This document shows positions 53,351 to 60,979 of a DNA stretch of 64,000 bases, piece by piece. The stretch is taken from positions 1 to 64,000 of the forward strand of contig NZ_JAPNLM010000006.1 in assembly GCF_026627255.1 (NCBI RefSeq), in the 5' to 3' direction. Every line of letters starts with the position of its first letter. The first letter of the stretch is position 1. Below the pieces are notes generated by a model, which was not told where the DNA came from, ran no database searches, and was given only the letters and a program-made list of their open reading frames with translations. A program made the position numbers and the translations under genes. The DNA is from Streptomyces antarcticus (GTDB taxonomy: Bacteria > Actinomycetota > Actinomycetes > Streptomycetales > Streptomycetaceae).

Positions 53351-55021
53351 TCAGACGGCAGGCGGCAGCAGTGCCCCGCGGGCACCCGCTGCACGGCCGT
53401 CCAGCGACACCGGTGCGGGCTCCGGATGCGGTCCACACGTGACACGCCATCCTGCGGTGTCACCTGTCAGCAGGTACCGCTCCACGTGACGGTCCACGCA
53501 GTCGTTGCGTCCGCCGACCACTCCGTGGTGGCCCGAGCCCCGCTCCGTGACCAGCGCCGCCTCCGCGCCCAGGCGCCGCTGGAGCTCCAGCGCCCCCCGG
53601 TAGGGGGTGGCCCCGTCCCGCTCGGCGGCGACGACGAGCGTGCGCGGCAGCCCCGGGCGCGGGGCCCCCACGTCGACGGGCCGCTGCCGGTCCCGTACGG
53701 GCCAGGAGGCGCACGGCAGGTTCAGGAAGGCGTTGGCCCAGGTCTCGAACGGGGCCGTACGCGCCAGCTCGGTGTTGTCGCGGTCCCAGACCGCCCAGTT
53801 CGCGGGCCACGGCGCGTCGTTGCAGAGCACCGCCGTGTAGACGGCCGTCGCGTTCTCCGCCGCCGCCGCGCCCGCCTCCGAGGGGTCCGGGGCGGCCTGC
53901 GCGGTCAGCGGGCCCGGGTCGCCGCGCAGGTAGGCCGCCAGGGCCGCCGCGCGGTCCGGCCACACGTCGTCGTAGTACGCGGCCCGCAGGTACGCGGCCT
54001 GGAGTTCACCGGTTCCGACGACGCCGCCCGCGGGCGTACGGGCCACCGCGGCGCGGACGCGCTCGTAGCTCGCCCGGACGGCCTCCGGGGTGGCGCCGAG
54101 GCCGTAGACGTCGTGGTGGCGGGCCGCCCAGGCGCGGAAGTCGTGCCAGCGGCGCTCGAAGGCGGGCGCCTGGCCGAGGTTGTTGCGGTACCAGACGCGG
54201 GCCGGGTCCGGATCGACGGCCGAGTCGAAGACCATGCGGCGGACGTGCCCCGGGTAGCGGGTGGCGTAGACGGCTCCGAGGTAGGTGCCGTACGAGGACC
54301 CGAGGAACGTCAGCTTCGGCTCGCCGAGCGCGGCGCGCAGCACGTGCAGGTCGCGGACGTTGTTCGCGGTCGTGTAGTGCGCGAGGGCGGCTCCCGCCCG
54401 CTCGGCGCAGCCCCGGGCGTACGCCCGCGCGGCGGCGAGGCGCTCCGCCTTGTACGCGGCGGAGGGCCGGACGGGGACCTGGGTGGGGCCCCCGGCCCCG
54501 GCGGCGGGGTCCCGGCACGACAGCGGGGCGGAGCGGCCGACGCCGCGCGGGGCGTAGCCGACGAGGTCGTACGCGGCGGCGATCCGCCGCCACTGCGGCA
54601 GTTCGGCCAGGAGCGGGAAGTACATGCCGGAGCCGCCCGGACCGCCGGGGTTGTGGACGAGGGCCCCCTGCCGGGCGGCGCCGCCGGAGCCGGTGGCGGC
54701 GACCCGGCTGACGGTGAGGGAGATCCGCGGGCCGTCGGGGCGGGCGTAGTCGAGCGGGACCCGCACGACGGCGCACCGGACGGGGCCCGGCAGCTCCTCG
54801 GCGACGGGGCAGGGCCGGAACGCGAGGCCCGCCGCGGCCCCGGCGGCGCGGCGGGCCACGAGATCGGCTCCGCGGTCCTCCGCCGCCGCCCGCCCGCCGG
54901 GTGGAGCGGGCGCAGGGCGGGCGGCGGGGGCGAGCGGGGCTGCCGGGGATGCCGGGGCGGCGCACAGGAGGAGGGAGAGCGCCGCCGCGACGGCTCCCAG
55001 GGAGGCGGGCGTCGTCCGCAC
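53351..55021 (-). CDS. Secreted tripeptidyl aminopeptidase-type alpha/beta hydrolase
   Basis: The 556-residue protein starts with GTG at 55021 and has a Sec-type signal (AVAAALSLLLCAAPASPA). The hydrolase domain contains VHNPGGPGGSGMYFP (oxyanion loop), YAPRGVGRSAPLSC, and the nucleophile elbow GSSYGTY with its Ser. The C-terminal TAP domain includes AERDGATPYRGA (likely acid Asp) and TERGSGHHGVVGG (base His). It resembles the Streptomyces Tap/SlpD/SlpE enzymes, which remove tripeptides from the N-termini of secreted proteins. The last ~25 residues are low-complexity Pro/Ala. It is convergent with hemQ. Confidence 0.88.
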   Translation of the reverse strand: MRTTPASLGAVAAALSLLLCAAPASPAAPLAPAARPAPAPPGGRAAAEDRGADLVARRAAGAAAGLAFRPCPVAEELPGPVRCAVVRVPLDYARPDGPRISLTVSRVAATGSGGAARQGALVHNPGGPGGSGMYFPLLAELPQWRRIAAAYDLVGYAPRGVGRSAPLSCRDPAAGAGGPTQVPVRPSAAYKAERLAAARAYARGCAERAGAALAHYTTANNVRDLHVLRAALGEPKLTFLGSSYGTYLGAVYATRYPGHVRRMVFDSAVDPDPARVWYRNNLGQAPAFERRWHDFRAWAARHHDVYGLGATPEAVRASYERVRAAVARTPAGGVVGTGELQAAYLRAAYYDDVWPDRAAALAAYLRGDPGPLTAQAAPDPSEAGAAAAENATAVYTAVLCNDAPWPANWAVWDRDNTELARTAPFETWANAFLNLPCASWPVRDRQRPVDVGAPRPGLPRTLVVAAERDGATPYRGALELQRRLGAEAALVTERGSGHHGVVGGRNDCVDRHVERYLLTGDTAGWRVTCGPHPEPAPVSLDGRAAGARGALLPPAV

Positions 55022-55168
55022 GGCGGCCCCTTCGCATAGTCCGATGGGCCGATCAGATGCCCGGACCGCGCTCCTGTAAAGGACCGGCGGCGGGTGTCGG
55101 ACTCCATGGTCCCGTTGCCGCGCGATCCGCCCCCGGTTGCCGTACCCGCGGCCCGTCGTGACGGACAG

Positions 55169-56266
55169 TCAGGAACTGCTGGAGCAGCTGGATCCGGAGG
55201 AACTGCCGCAACTGGAACCTGAGCTGCTGGAAGAACCGGAACCGGAGCCGCTCGAACAGCTGGAACCGCTGCTGCCGCAACTGCCGCCGCTTCCGCCGCC
55301 GCTGCCGCCCGAGGAACCGCAGCCGGAGCCCGAGGAGCAGCCCGCGCCGCCGCCGGAGCAGCCGCCCGATCCGCCGCCGCCGGAGCAGCCGCCCGATCCG
55401 CCGCCGCCCCCTCCGCCGCTCCCGGCGCACCAGAGCACCGGCAGGACGTCGGCGGACGACCCGTGGTCGGGGAAGCGGTGGCCGGTGCGGCGGCCGCGCA
55501 CCTGGGCCGCTGCCAGCCGGGTGCCGCGCGCCGCGGGCACCAGCTGCTGCCGCAGGAACGGGTCCCGCAGACCCCGCAGCCCGAACAGCGCGGTCCGCAC
55601 GTGGGGGGTTGGGTCGTTCGCGTACGAGCGGCGCAACTCGCGCAGCGTCCGCCCGCCCGCCGGGGTCAGCCGGCTCCGGGCTCGGCCGGCGGCGATCCGG
55701 GCCGCGACGATCCCGCCGAACAGCGCGGGCACCACCTTCACGGCGAACGGCACCGCCGGGCCGGACCCCAGGGCGTACGCGAGGAAGGTCAGCGGCAGCG
55801 ACACCGGGATCAGCACCACGCAGACCACGGTCTGGACCAGCGCCCAGCGCCGCCAGGTCCGGCCGGAGCCGGGCGGGGACAGCAGCCCGCGGGCGGCCAG
55901 CGCGTCACCGGTCTCCTGCACGGCGGGGTCGAGCATGGCGGCGTACCGGACCTGGTAGAGCCATCCCGAGGCGGCGCCTTGGTGCGCCTGGAGCACGGCG
56001 CGCTCGGCGGTGTCGGCGGCCCGCGCCCCGGGCCGTACGTGGACGATGCCCGGGCCGCCGACCACCAGCCGGCCGTCCACGAGGAGGGAGACGAGCGCGG
56101 TGTCCACCACGCCGCCCGGCCCGCCCGACAGGAACGCGGCCTCGGACAGGTCGTGGAGGCCGGAACCCGGTCCGGGGGCCGGGGGCCGGGAGCGGCGCAG
56201 GCCGAGGAAGAGCAAGACGGTGGAGGCGCTCACGCCGAGCCAGACCGCCAGGGCGAGGAGGTTCAT
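55169..56266 (-). CDS. TIGR04222-like membrane protein with Gly/Ser/Cys low-complexity tail
   Basis: The 365-residue protein has membrane segments at ~4-22, ~141-166 and ~171-190, and a soluble part between them ([26 protein letters not shown]). From residue 280 to the end it is almost only Gly and Ser, with nine Cys at about 280, 294, 303, 310, 316, 330, 337, 353 and 361. Core and tail fit the TIGR04222 family, known for such tails. The start ATG overlaps the stop of the upstream MNIO gene (ATGA), so the two are made together. MNIO enzymes act on Cys in peptide substrates, so the tail is a candidate modification site (inference). No copper or peptide-export gene is nearby. Confidence 0.8.
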   Translation of the reverse strand: MNLLALAVWLGVSASTVLLFLGLRRSRPPAPGPGSGLHDLSEAAFLSGGPGGVVDTALVSLLVDGRLVVGGPGIVHVRPGARAADTAERAVLQAHQGAASGWLYQVRYAAMLDPAVQETGDALAARGLLSPPGSGRTWRRWALVQTVVCVVLIPVSLPLTFLAYALGSGPAVPFAVKVVPALFGGIVAARIAAGRARSRLTPAGGRTLRELRRSYANDPTPHVRTALFGLRGLRDPFLRQQLVPAARGTRLAAAQVRGRRTGHRFPDHGSSADVLPVLWCAGSGGGGGGGSGGCSGGGGSGGCSGGGAGCSSGSGCGSSGGSGGGSGGSCGSSGSSCSSGSGSGSSSSSGSSCGSSSGSSCSSSS

Positions 56267-57714
56267 GCGGCTCTCCCCACCAGGGCGCGGGCCCAGCGCA
56301 CGACGCGGCGCGGCGGTCGTACCCCGGCCCGGTCCCGCCACCAGGCGGTGAGCCGGCGGCGGGCGGCCGGGTCCGCGGGCAGGTCCCGGATGAGGAGGTG
56401 CTCGGCGAAGTCCAGGGCGTCCCGGCGGTACCCGCCGGTCATGGGGCGGCCCCCGGCGTACGCGGAGAACGCCTCGCGGTACGGTCCGTCGCCGCCGAGG
56501 ATCCCGGGCAGCTCGGGGGCCAGCCTGGCCACCACCCCGGCCCGCTTGGCGGTCAGCGCGCGGGCCTGCACGCGGACGCGCTGCCGGTCGAACCCCTCGG
56601 GCACGGGCGTCGCGGCCACCAGCGCCGACAGCAGGGCCGCCTGCCGGAGCCCGACGCGCGTCCGGGCGGCCTCGCCGGCCTCGCCGGCCTCGCCGACCGG
56701 GGCGGGCACGGGACCGTGGCCCGCGGCGGCGGCCCCGGACACGTGCACCTGCCCGGCCACGGATCCGGCCACGGATCCGGCCACGGTCGCGGTCGTGAGC
56801 GCCGCCGTCGGGGCGGTCGGCACCGGAACCGGCGCGGCCGACCGGGCGGCCGCCGGCGCGAAGGGCGCCCGTCCGCGCGACGGCGCGGAGTCCGGGCCGG
56901 AGGCCGTCAGCACCGTGCGGATCGCGGTCAGTTCCCCGGCCAGCTCCGCCTCCGGCGGGAAGTCGTCGTCCCGTTCCAGCAGGACGCCCGGCGGATCCAC
57001 CCGGGAGCGCAGCGCGGCCAGCAGGTCCAGCACCACCGGCGGCACCGGGTGCGCGTGCGTGTCGTGCCAGACACCGCCGCGCTCCACCCCGCCCGCGACG
57101 TGCACGTACGCCAGCGCCTCCAGCGGGATCGAGTCCAGTACGGCCGCCGGGTCCTCGCCCCGGTTGACCCGGTTCGTGTGCAGGTTGGCGACGTCGACGA
57201 GCAGCCGGACACCGGTCCGCCGGACCAGTTCCGACAGGAACCGGCCCTCCGTCATCTCCTCGTCCGGCCAGGAGATCAGCGCCGCGATGTTCTCCAGCGC
57301 CAGCGGCACGGGCAGCGCGTCCTGCGCGATCCGTACGTTCTCGCACAGCACGTCCAGCGCGTCCCGGGTGCGCGGCACCGGCAGCAGGTGGCCGGCCTCC
57401 AGCGCGGGCGAGGAGGTGCGTACGTACGCGATGTGCTCGGTGACCAGCGGCGCCCCCAGCGCCACCGCCCGCTCGGCGAGCGCCGCCAGCTTCTCCGGGT
57501 CGGGGCGGTCCGCGCCGCCCAGCCCCAGGGAGACCCCGTGCGGTACGACGCGCACGCCGCGCTCGCGCAGCCGCACCAGCGCGTCGGGCAGGTGGCCCGG
57601 GCAGATGTTCTCGGCCACGACCTCGACCCAGTCCAGGCCGGGCAGGCGCTCGACGGCGTCCGAGATCTCCGGCCGCCAGCCGATGCCGACCCCCAGATGT
57701 GCCATGGGCTCCAT
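56263..57714 (-). CDS. MNIO (DUF692) multinuclear non-haem iron oxidase-like enzyme with fused C-terminal domain
   Basis: Residues 1-~255 of 483 form a DUF692 TIM barrel with the expected metal and active-site residues: His59 (HGVSL), Glu93-His94, Glu141-Asn142, Asp174 and Asn177 (VDVANLHTN), His205 (HVAG), Asp218-Thr-His220, and Glu247-Arg-Asp249. DUF692 enzymes such as MbnB and TglH use two or three iron ions and oxygen to remodel Cys or Asp residues of ribosomal peptides, usually with a partner protein. After an Ala/Pro-rich linker (~270-360) comes a helical domain (~365-465, [13 protein letters not shown]...[10 protein letters not shown]) resembling DUF2063-type partners, apparently fused in cis. 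The gene precedes, and overlaps by four bases, a Cys-rich-tailed membrane protein. Confidence 0.88.
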   Translation of the reverse strand: MEPMAHLGVGIGWRPEISDAVERLPGLDWVEVVAENICPGHLPDALVRLRERGVRVVPHGVSLGLGGADRPDPEKLAALAERAVALGAPLVTEHIAYVRTSSPALEAGHLLPVPRTRDALDVLCENVRIAQDALPVPLALENIAALISWPDEEMTEGRFLSELVRRTGVRLLVDVANLHTNRVNRGEDPAAVLDSIPLEALAYVHVAGGVERGGVWHDTHAHPVPPVVLDLLAALRSRVDPPGVLLERDDDFPPEAELAGELTAIRTVLTASGPDSAPSRGRAPFAPAAARSAAPVPVPTAPTAALTTATVAGSVAGSVAGQVHVSGAAAAGHGPVPAPVGEAGEAGEAARTRVGLRQAALLSALVAATPVPEGFDRQRVRVQARALTAKRAGVVARLAPELPGILGGDGPYREAFSAYAGGRPMTGGYRRDALDFAEHLLIRDLPADPAARRRLTAWWRDRAGVRPPRRVVRWARALVGRAA

Positions 57715-57804
57715 GTTCCCCCGCCCCTCTCATCGAACCTTGTGCCGGTGTCATCGCCCCGGCAGGGTCACGCCAATCGCGTAGGGGGACGTTCAGAGCA
57801 ACAT

Positions 57805-57836
57805 TTGAGGTTCCGCGGGGGCGCGGGGAAACCTCA
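57805..57836 (-). terminator. Terminator overlapping the stop of the Pth2-like gene
   Basis: TTGAGGTT and CCGCG (57805-57817) pair with CGCGG (57822-57826) and AACCTCA (57830-57836), with a short GGAA bulge. The stem includes the stop codon itself. Confidence 0.6.
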
Positions 57837-58586
57837 GAGGCGGGCCCGCAGCGCCGGATGGTCCGCGACCACCGTGCACGAGCCGGGCGCGATCTCCGTG
57901 AAGCCCGCGTCCCGGACCACCGGCAGCCCGCTCCCGCTCAGCTCCGCCCACCGCTCGCGCGGCGGGGTCCGTACGGCCAGCCGGAAGCCGGACTCCCGCC
58001 AGGCGGCCCGCTCCGGCCCGGCCAGCTCCCACCAGGCGAGCTGCGCCGCGTGCCCGGCCTGCGCCATGGCCTTGCCGGCCGACATGTCCAGGCCCGGGTT
58101 GAGCCACAGCACGGGCAGGTCCGCGCCGACGGGGGCCCCGACGGGACCGGGGTCGTCCAGGTCGGTGCCCGAGACCTGGAGCTTGGCCAGTTCCTTGGGC
58201 CAGCCGTCGAGGGGCACCGGCGGGAAGACCCGTACCTCGGCCGCCTCGCCGCGCACGGTGACGCCGGGCAGGGTCCCGGCCTTGCGCCACTCGGCGCCGC
58301 GCGCGCGCCGGACCACCTTGCGGATGCGGGCGTCCTGCCAGTCCCGGACCGCTTCGGCCCACTCGCCCTCGCCGTGCGCCCGCTCGTCCGTCAGCAGGAC
58401 GAGCACCGCGCGGGCCGCGGTCTCCAGGGCGTCCGTGCGGGCGGGCGGCTCGGCCTTCTCGATCCGTACGACCAGCGGCAGGACGAACTGCGGGGCCTCG
58501 TCGCTGACGGCGTGCTCCTGGCGGAAGGGACTGTCCGCCCCGACGGGGGGTACGTCCGTGGTGTCGTGCGCGGGCTGGCTGCTCAT
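57834..58586 (-). CDS. Peptidyl-tRNA hydrolase II-like protein
   Basis: The 250-residue protein starts at the ATG at 58586. The C-terminal half carries the Pth2 signature LPVLWLNPGLDMSAGKAMAQAGHAAQLAWWEL, whose MSAGKxxAQxxHA stretch is the active-site helix of archaeal/eukaryotic Pth2. The N-terminal ~130 residues (FVLPLVVRIEKAEPPARTDALETAARAVLVLL) are an extra alpha/beta domain absent from the ~120-residue archaeal enzyme. Bacteria normally use Pth1 to recycle stalled peptidyl-tRNA, so this protein may act on another substrate. It stands alone on the minus strand, upstream of the MNIO gene and divergent from the AIM24-like gene. Confidence 0.75.
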   Translation of the reverse strand: MSSQPAHDTTDVPPVGADSPFRQEHAVSDEAPQFVLPLVVRIEKAEPPARTDALETAARAVLVLLTDERAHGEGEWAEAVRDWQDARIRKVVRRARGAEWRKAGTLPGVTVRGEAAEVRVFPPVPLDGWPKELAKLQVSGTDLDDPGPVGAPVGADLPVLWLNPGLDMSAGKAMAQAGHAAQLAWWELAGPERAAWRESGFRLAVRTPPRERWAELSGSGLPVVRDAGFTEIAPGSCTVVADHPALRARL

Positions 58587-58657
58587 CCTGCCAAGGATGC
58601 CAGCCTCCGCCTTGAGGATGACGCCCAGGGTGCCCGCGCCGGGCGAGGATCGAAGCC

Positions 58658-59332
58658 ATGAAGAGTGACCTGTTCGCATCCGAGAACCTGGCCCGCCCCG
58701 CCACCGCCCCGGGCATGACCCTGCAGAACGCCAAGTCGGTGAAGTACGCCGTCGACGGCGAGATGCTCGCGCGCCAGGGCTCGATGGTCGCCTTCCGGGG
58801 CAGCCTCCAGTTCGAACGCAAGGGACAGGGCATCGGCGGCATGCTCAAGCGCGCCGTCACCGGCGAGGGCCTCGCGCTGATGACCGTGCGCGGGCAGGGC
58901 GAGGTCTGGTTCGCCCACCAGGGCGGCAACTGCTTCATCGTCGACTTCGAGCCGGGCGACGCCCTGACCGTCAACGGCCGCAACGTGCTGTGCTTCGACC
59001 CCACCCTGTCCTACGAGATCAAGATGGTGAAGGGCGCGGGCATGGCCGGCGGCGGCCTCTTCAACAGCCTCTTCACCGGCACCGGCAAGCTCGCCGTCGT
59101 CTGCGACGGCGCCCCGATCGTCATCCCGGTCACCGCGCAGGCCCCGGTCTACGTGGACACCGACGCGGTCGTCGGCTGGAGCGCGGGACTGGAGACCGGC
59201 CTGCACCGCTCCCAGTCGGCCGGCTCGATGATCCGCGGCGGCTCCGGCGAGGCCGTCCAGCTGATGCTGCGGGGCGAGGGCTTCGTCATGGTCCGCCCCA
59301 GCGAAGTCACCGAGCGGACCGGGGCGCACTGA
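58658..59332 (+). CDS. AIM24-family protein
   Basis: The 224-residue protein is a beta-helix-like AIM24 member: VKYAVDGEMLARQGSMVAFRGSLQFER, GEGLALMTVRGQGEVWFA, VNGRNVLCFDPTLSYEIKMVKG, then FNSLFTGTGKLAVVCDGAPIVIPV and VVGWSAGLE. The family is widespread in bacteria and includes a yeast protein needed for mitochondrial inner-membrane shape; bacterial roles are unknown. No signal or membrane helix is seen. Neighbours do not explain it. Confidence 0.82.
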   Translation: MKSDLFASENLARPATAPGMTLQNAKSVKYAVDGEMLARQGSMVAFRGSLQFERKGQGIGGMLKRAVTGEGLALMTVRGQGEVWFAHQGGNCFIVDFEPGDALTVNGRNVLCFDPTLSYEIKMVKGAGMAGGGLFNSLFTGTGKLAVVCDGAPIVIPVTAQAPVYVDTDAVVGWSAGLETGLHRSQSAGSMIRGGSGEAVQLMLRGEGFVMVRPSEVTERTGAH

Positions 59333-59363
59333 CCCCCGGGGCTCCCGCCCCGGCCCGTCCCGG

Positions 59364-59710
59364 GTACGGGTCACCGTGATCAGCGAGAGCGCGGAGCCGT
59401 GCGTGCTGCGGGGCTTCCGACGGTGGCCCTCGCGGGCCAGGGCTCGCCGGACCGGAACAAGCCCCTCACCGTGGTCCGCCAGGGCGAGGCGCGGCCCGTG
59501 CAACTGGCCGCGGGCGCACGGGCCACGACCCAGCTCACCTTCACCCCGGTCCTCGGCGAGGCGGACGGGTACTGCGCCTCCGGCGCCGAGCCCACCGTCG
59601 CCCCCTCGATCGTGCTGGGCGTCGGCGGCGGAGCCCTCCAGCTGGCACCGGCCGACGGCGGCGACTTCGCCCTGTGCGGCGGCAGCGTCCGCGCCACCGC
59701 GTTCCGGTGA
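59364..59710 (+). pseudogene. Frameshifted DUF4232-like remnant
   Basis: One frame reads VTVISESAEPCVLRGF up to about 59417. The next frame continues with PTVALAGQGSPDRN, then LAAGARATTQLTFTPV and ends ...LCGGSVRATAFR at 59710. Joined, they give the typical DUF4232 sequence, in which CxLxGfPtV is a hallmark. A one-base deletion near 59417 therefore breaks the gene. The N-terminal signal and first strands are missing too. It may be decayed, or the break may be a sequencing error. Confidence 0.6.
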
Positions 59711-59741
59711 CGGTGACGGTGACGGTGACGGTGACGGTGAC
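59706..59741. repeat. Six exact copies of GGTGAC
   Basis: The hexanucleotide GGTGAC repeats six times without a mismatch (36 bases), covering the stop codon of the DUF4232 remnant. Read through, it would encode a Gly-Asp repeat in one frame and meet a stop (TGA) in every unit in another. Confidence 0.85.
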
Positions 59742-59815
59742 GGCCGGGGCCGGGTGCCGGCCGGGCCGGAAGGCCGGCCCGCCGTGCGGCGGCCCGGCTG
59801 AGTAGGCTCGTACAC

Positions 59816-60031
59816 ATGGAGCAGCAGGAAGAGACCCCGTCGGAGCAGGGGGAGGGCACCCCGTCGTACTGCCCCGCGCCGGCCGCGCCCGCCGGGCGGG
59901 TGGCCGGGCCGCCGTACGCCGACTGCTTGGAGTGCGGCAAGCCCACCGAGTACGGGGTCGCGACCCCGGGCGTGGTGCTCTGCCCGGTGTGCGAGTGGCA
60001 GGACGCGCAGCGCACCGCATGCTCCGGCTGA
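59816..60031 (+). CDS. Small zinc-ribbon-like protein
   Basis: This 71-residue frame, starting at the ATG at 59816, encodes a Pro/Glu-rich N-terminus, then DCLECGKPTEYG and LCPVCEWQDAQR. Two CxxC pairs spaced 20 residues apart could hold a zinc ion. I do not recognise a family. It ends 25 bases from the convergent deacetylase gene. Third-position GC is high, as in real genes, but the short length leaves doubt. Confidence 0.55.
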   Translation: MEQQEETPSEQGEGTPSYCPAPAAPAGRVAGPPYADCLECGKPTEYGVATPGVVLCPVCEWQDAQRTACSG

Positions 60032-60056
60032 GCCCCGCCGCCCGCTTCCGGGCCGT

Positions 60057-60962
60057 CTACGTGCCGATCAGCTCGGACACCTTCACGAAGCGGTAGCCCC
60101 GCTTGCGCAGCTCCGGGACGATCTTCCGAACGGCCTCCTCGGTCACCGGGGCGGCGCTGCGCGTGCAGTGCATGACCACCACCGAGCCCGGCTTGACCCC
60201 GGCGAGCACCTGCTCGGCCACGGCGTCCGGGTCCTTCGCGAACGCGTCGCCGCTGACCACGTCCCACTGGACGGCCGTGATCCCGGCGGTGGACAGGGAC
60301 CGCAGGGACCGGTCGTCGTAGCAGCCGCCGGGGAAGCGGAAGTACGGGACGGTGTTGACCGCGCCCGCCGTGCGGAAGGCGGCGAAGGCCCGGTCCACGT
60401 CGGCCCGGGCGGCCGCGGCGTCGAGCACGGGCAGCCCGTAGCACGGGGCCGTGAAGGCGTGGTGGCTGTAGGAGTGGTTCGCGATCTCGAAGTTCGGGTC
60501 GGTGCCGATGGACTTCGCCTGGTCCGGGTACTCCTCGGCCCAGCGGCCCGTCATGAACACCGTGGAGGGCACCTTGAGCGTGCGCAGCGCCGAGATCAGC
60601 GCCGGGTTGTCGAAGTGCTCCCCGTCCGCGGCCCGCGGCCCCTGGTCGGAGGTCATGTCGGCGTCGAAGGTCAGCGCGACGGTCTTGTCGGCCTGCTGGC
60701 GCGCCCGTTCGAAGACCGGGGTCAGGCCGTTCGGGCCGGGCGCCATGGTCGGGGGCTTGCCGGGCGGGCCGGCCTGCGGGGCGGACGGACCGGGGGCGGC
60801 GGACGCCCTCCCGGACGGGGAGGCGGTGGCGGAGGCCGTCGCCGCCGGGGTGCCCATGCGGGCTTCACGCCCGGCGTCCGACGTGCCGGTGCCGCCCCCG
60901 CAACCCGCGAGGGCGGCACCGAGCGCGGCTACGGCTGCCGCTTTGCGCACAGAAATAGTCAC
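60057..60962 (-). CDS. Polysaccharide deacetylase (NodB-type) lipoprotein
   Basis: The 301-residue protein starts with GTG at 60962 and has a lipoprotein signal (AALGAALAGCGGG), followed by a ~60-residue Ala/Pro/Thr-rich linker. The NodB domain has the metal-binding motifs: ALTFDADMTSDQG (TFDD-like), IANHSYSHHAF (H-x3-H) and YFRFPGGCYDDRSL (RxPxG). Next come WDVVSGDAFAKDP and VVMHCTRSAAPVTEEAV, where the final His normally supports catalysis. Such enzymes remove N-acetyl groups from chitin or peptidoglycan sugars. It lies 17 bases after ppk2 on the same strand, so it is probably co-transcribed. Confidence 0.88.
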   Translation of the reverse strand: MTISVRKAAAVAALGAALAGCGGGTGTSDAGREARMGTPAATASATASPSGRASAAPGPSAPQAGPPGKPPTMAPGPNGLTPVFERARQQADKTVALTFDADMTSDQGPRAADGEHFDNPALISALRTLKVPSTVFMTGRWAEEYPDQAKSIGTDPNFEIANHSYSHHAFTAPCYGLPVLDAAAARADVDRAFAAFRTAGAVNTVPYFRFPGGCYDDRSLRSLSTAGITAVQWDVVSGDAFAKDPDAVAEQVLAGVKPGSVVVMHCTRSAAPVTEEAVRKIVPELRKRGYRFVKVSELIGT

Positions 60963-60979
60963 GCAGGCAAAATATATGA

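Noticed and set aside
55144..55430. Possible CRISPR-like or minisatellite repeats in the tail-coding region
   Set aside because: The repeats are short, irregular and in codon phase, as expected from Gly/Ser/Cys coding, with no spacers.
55137..55958. Glu/Pro/Leu repeat protein on the plus strand ([15 protein letters not shown])
   Set aside because: It is the exact complement of the Gly/Ser/Cys tail. The minus-strand frame has a membrane domain, a coupled start and a family match.
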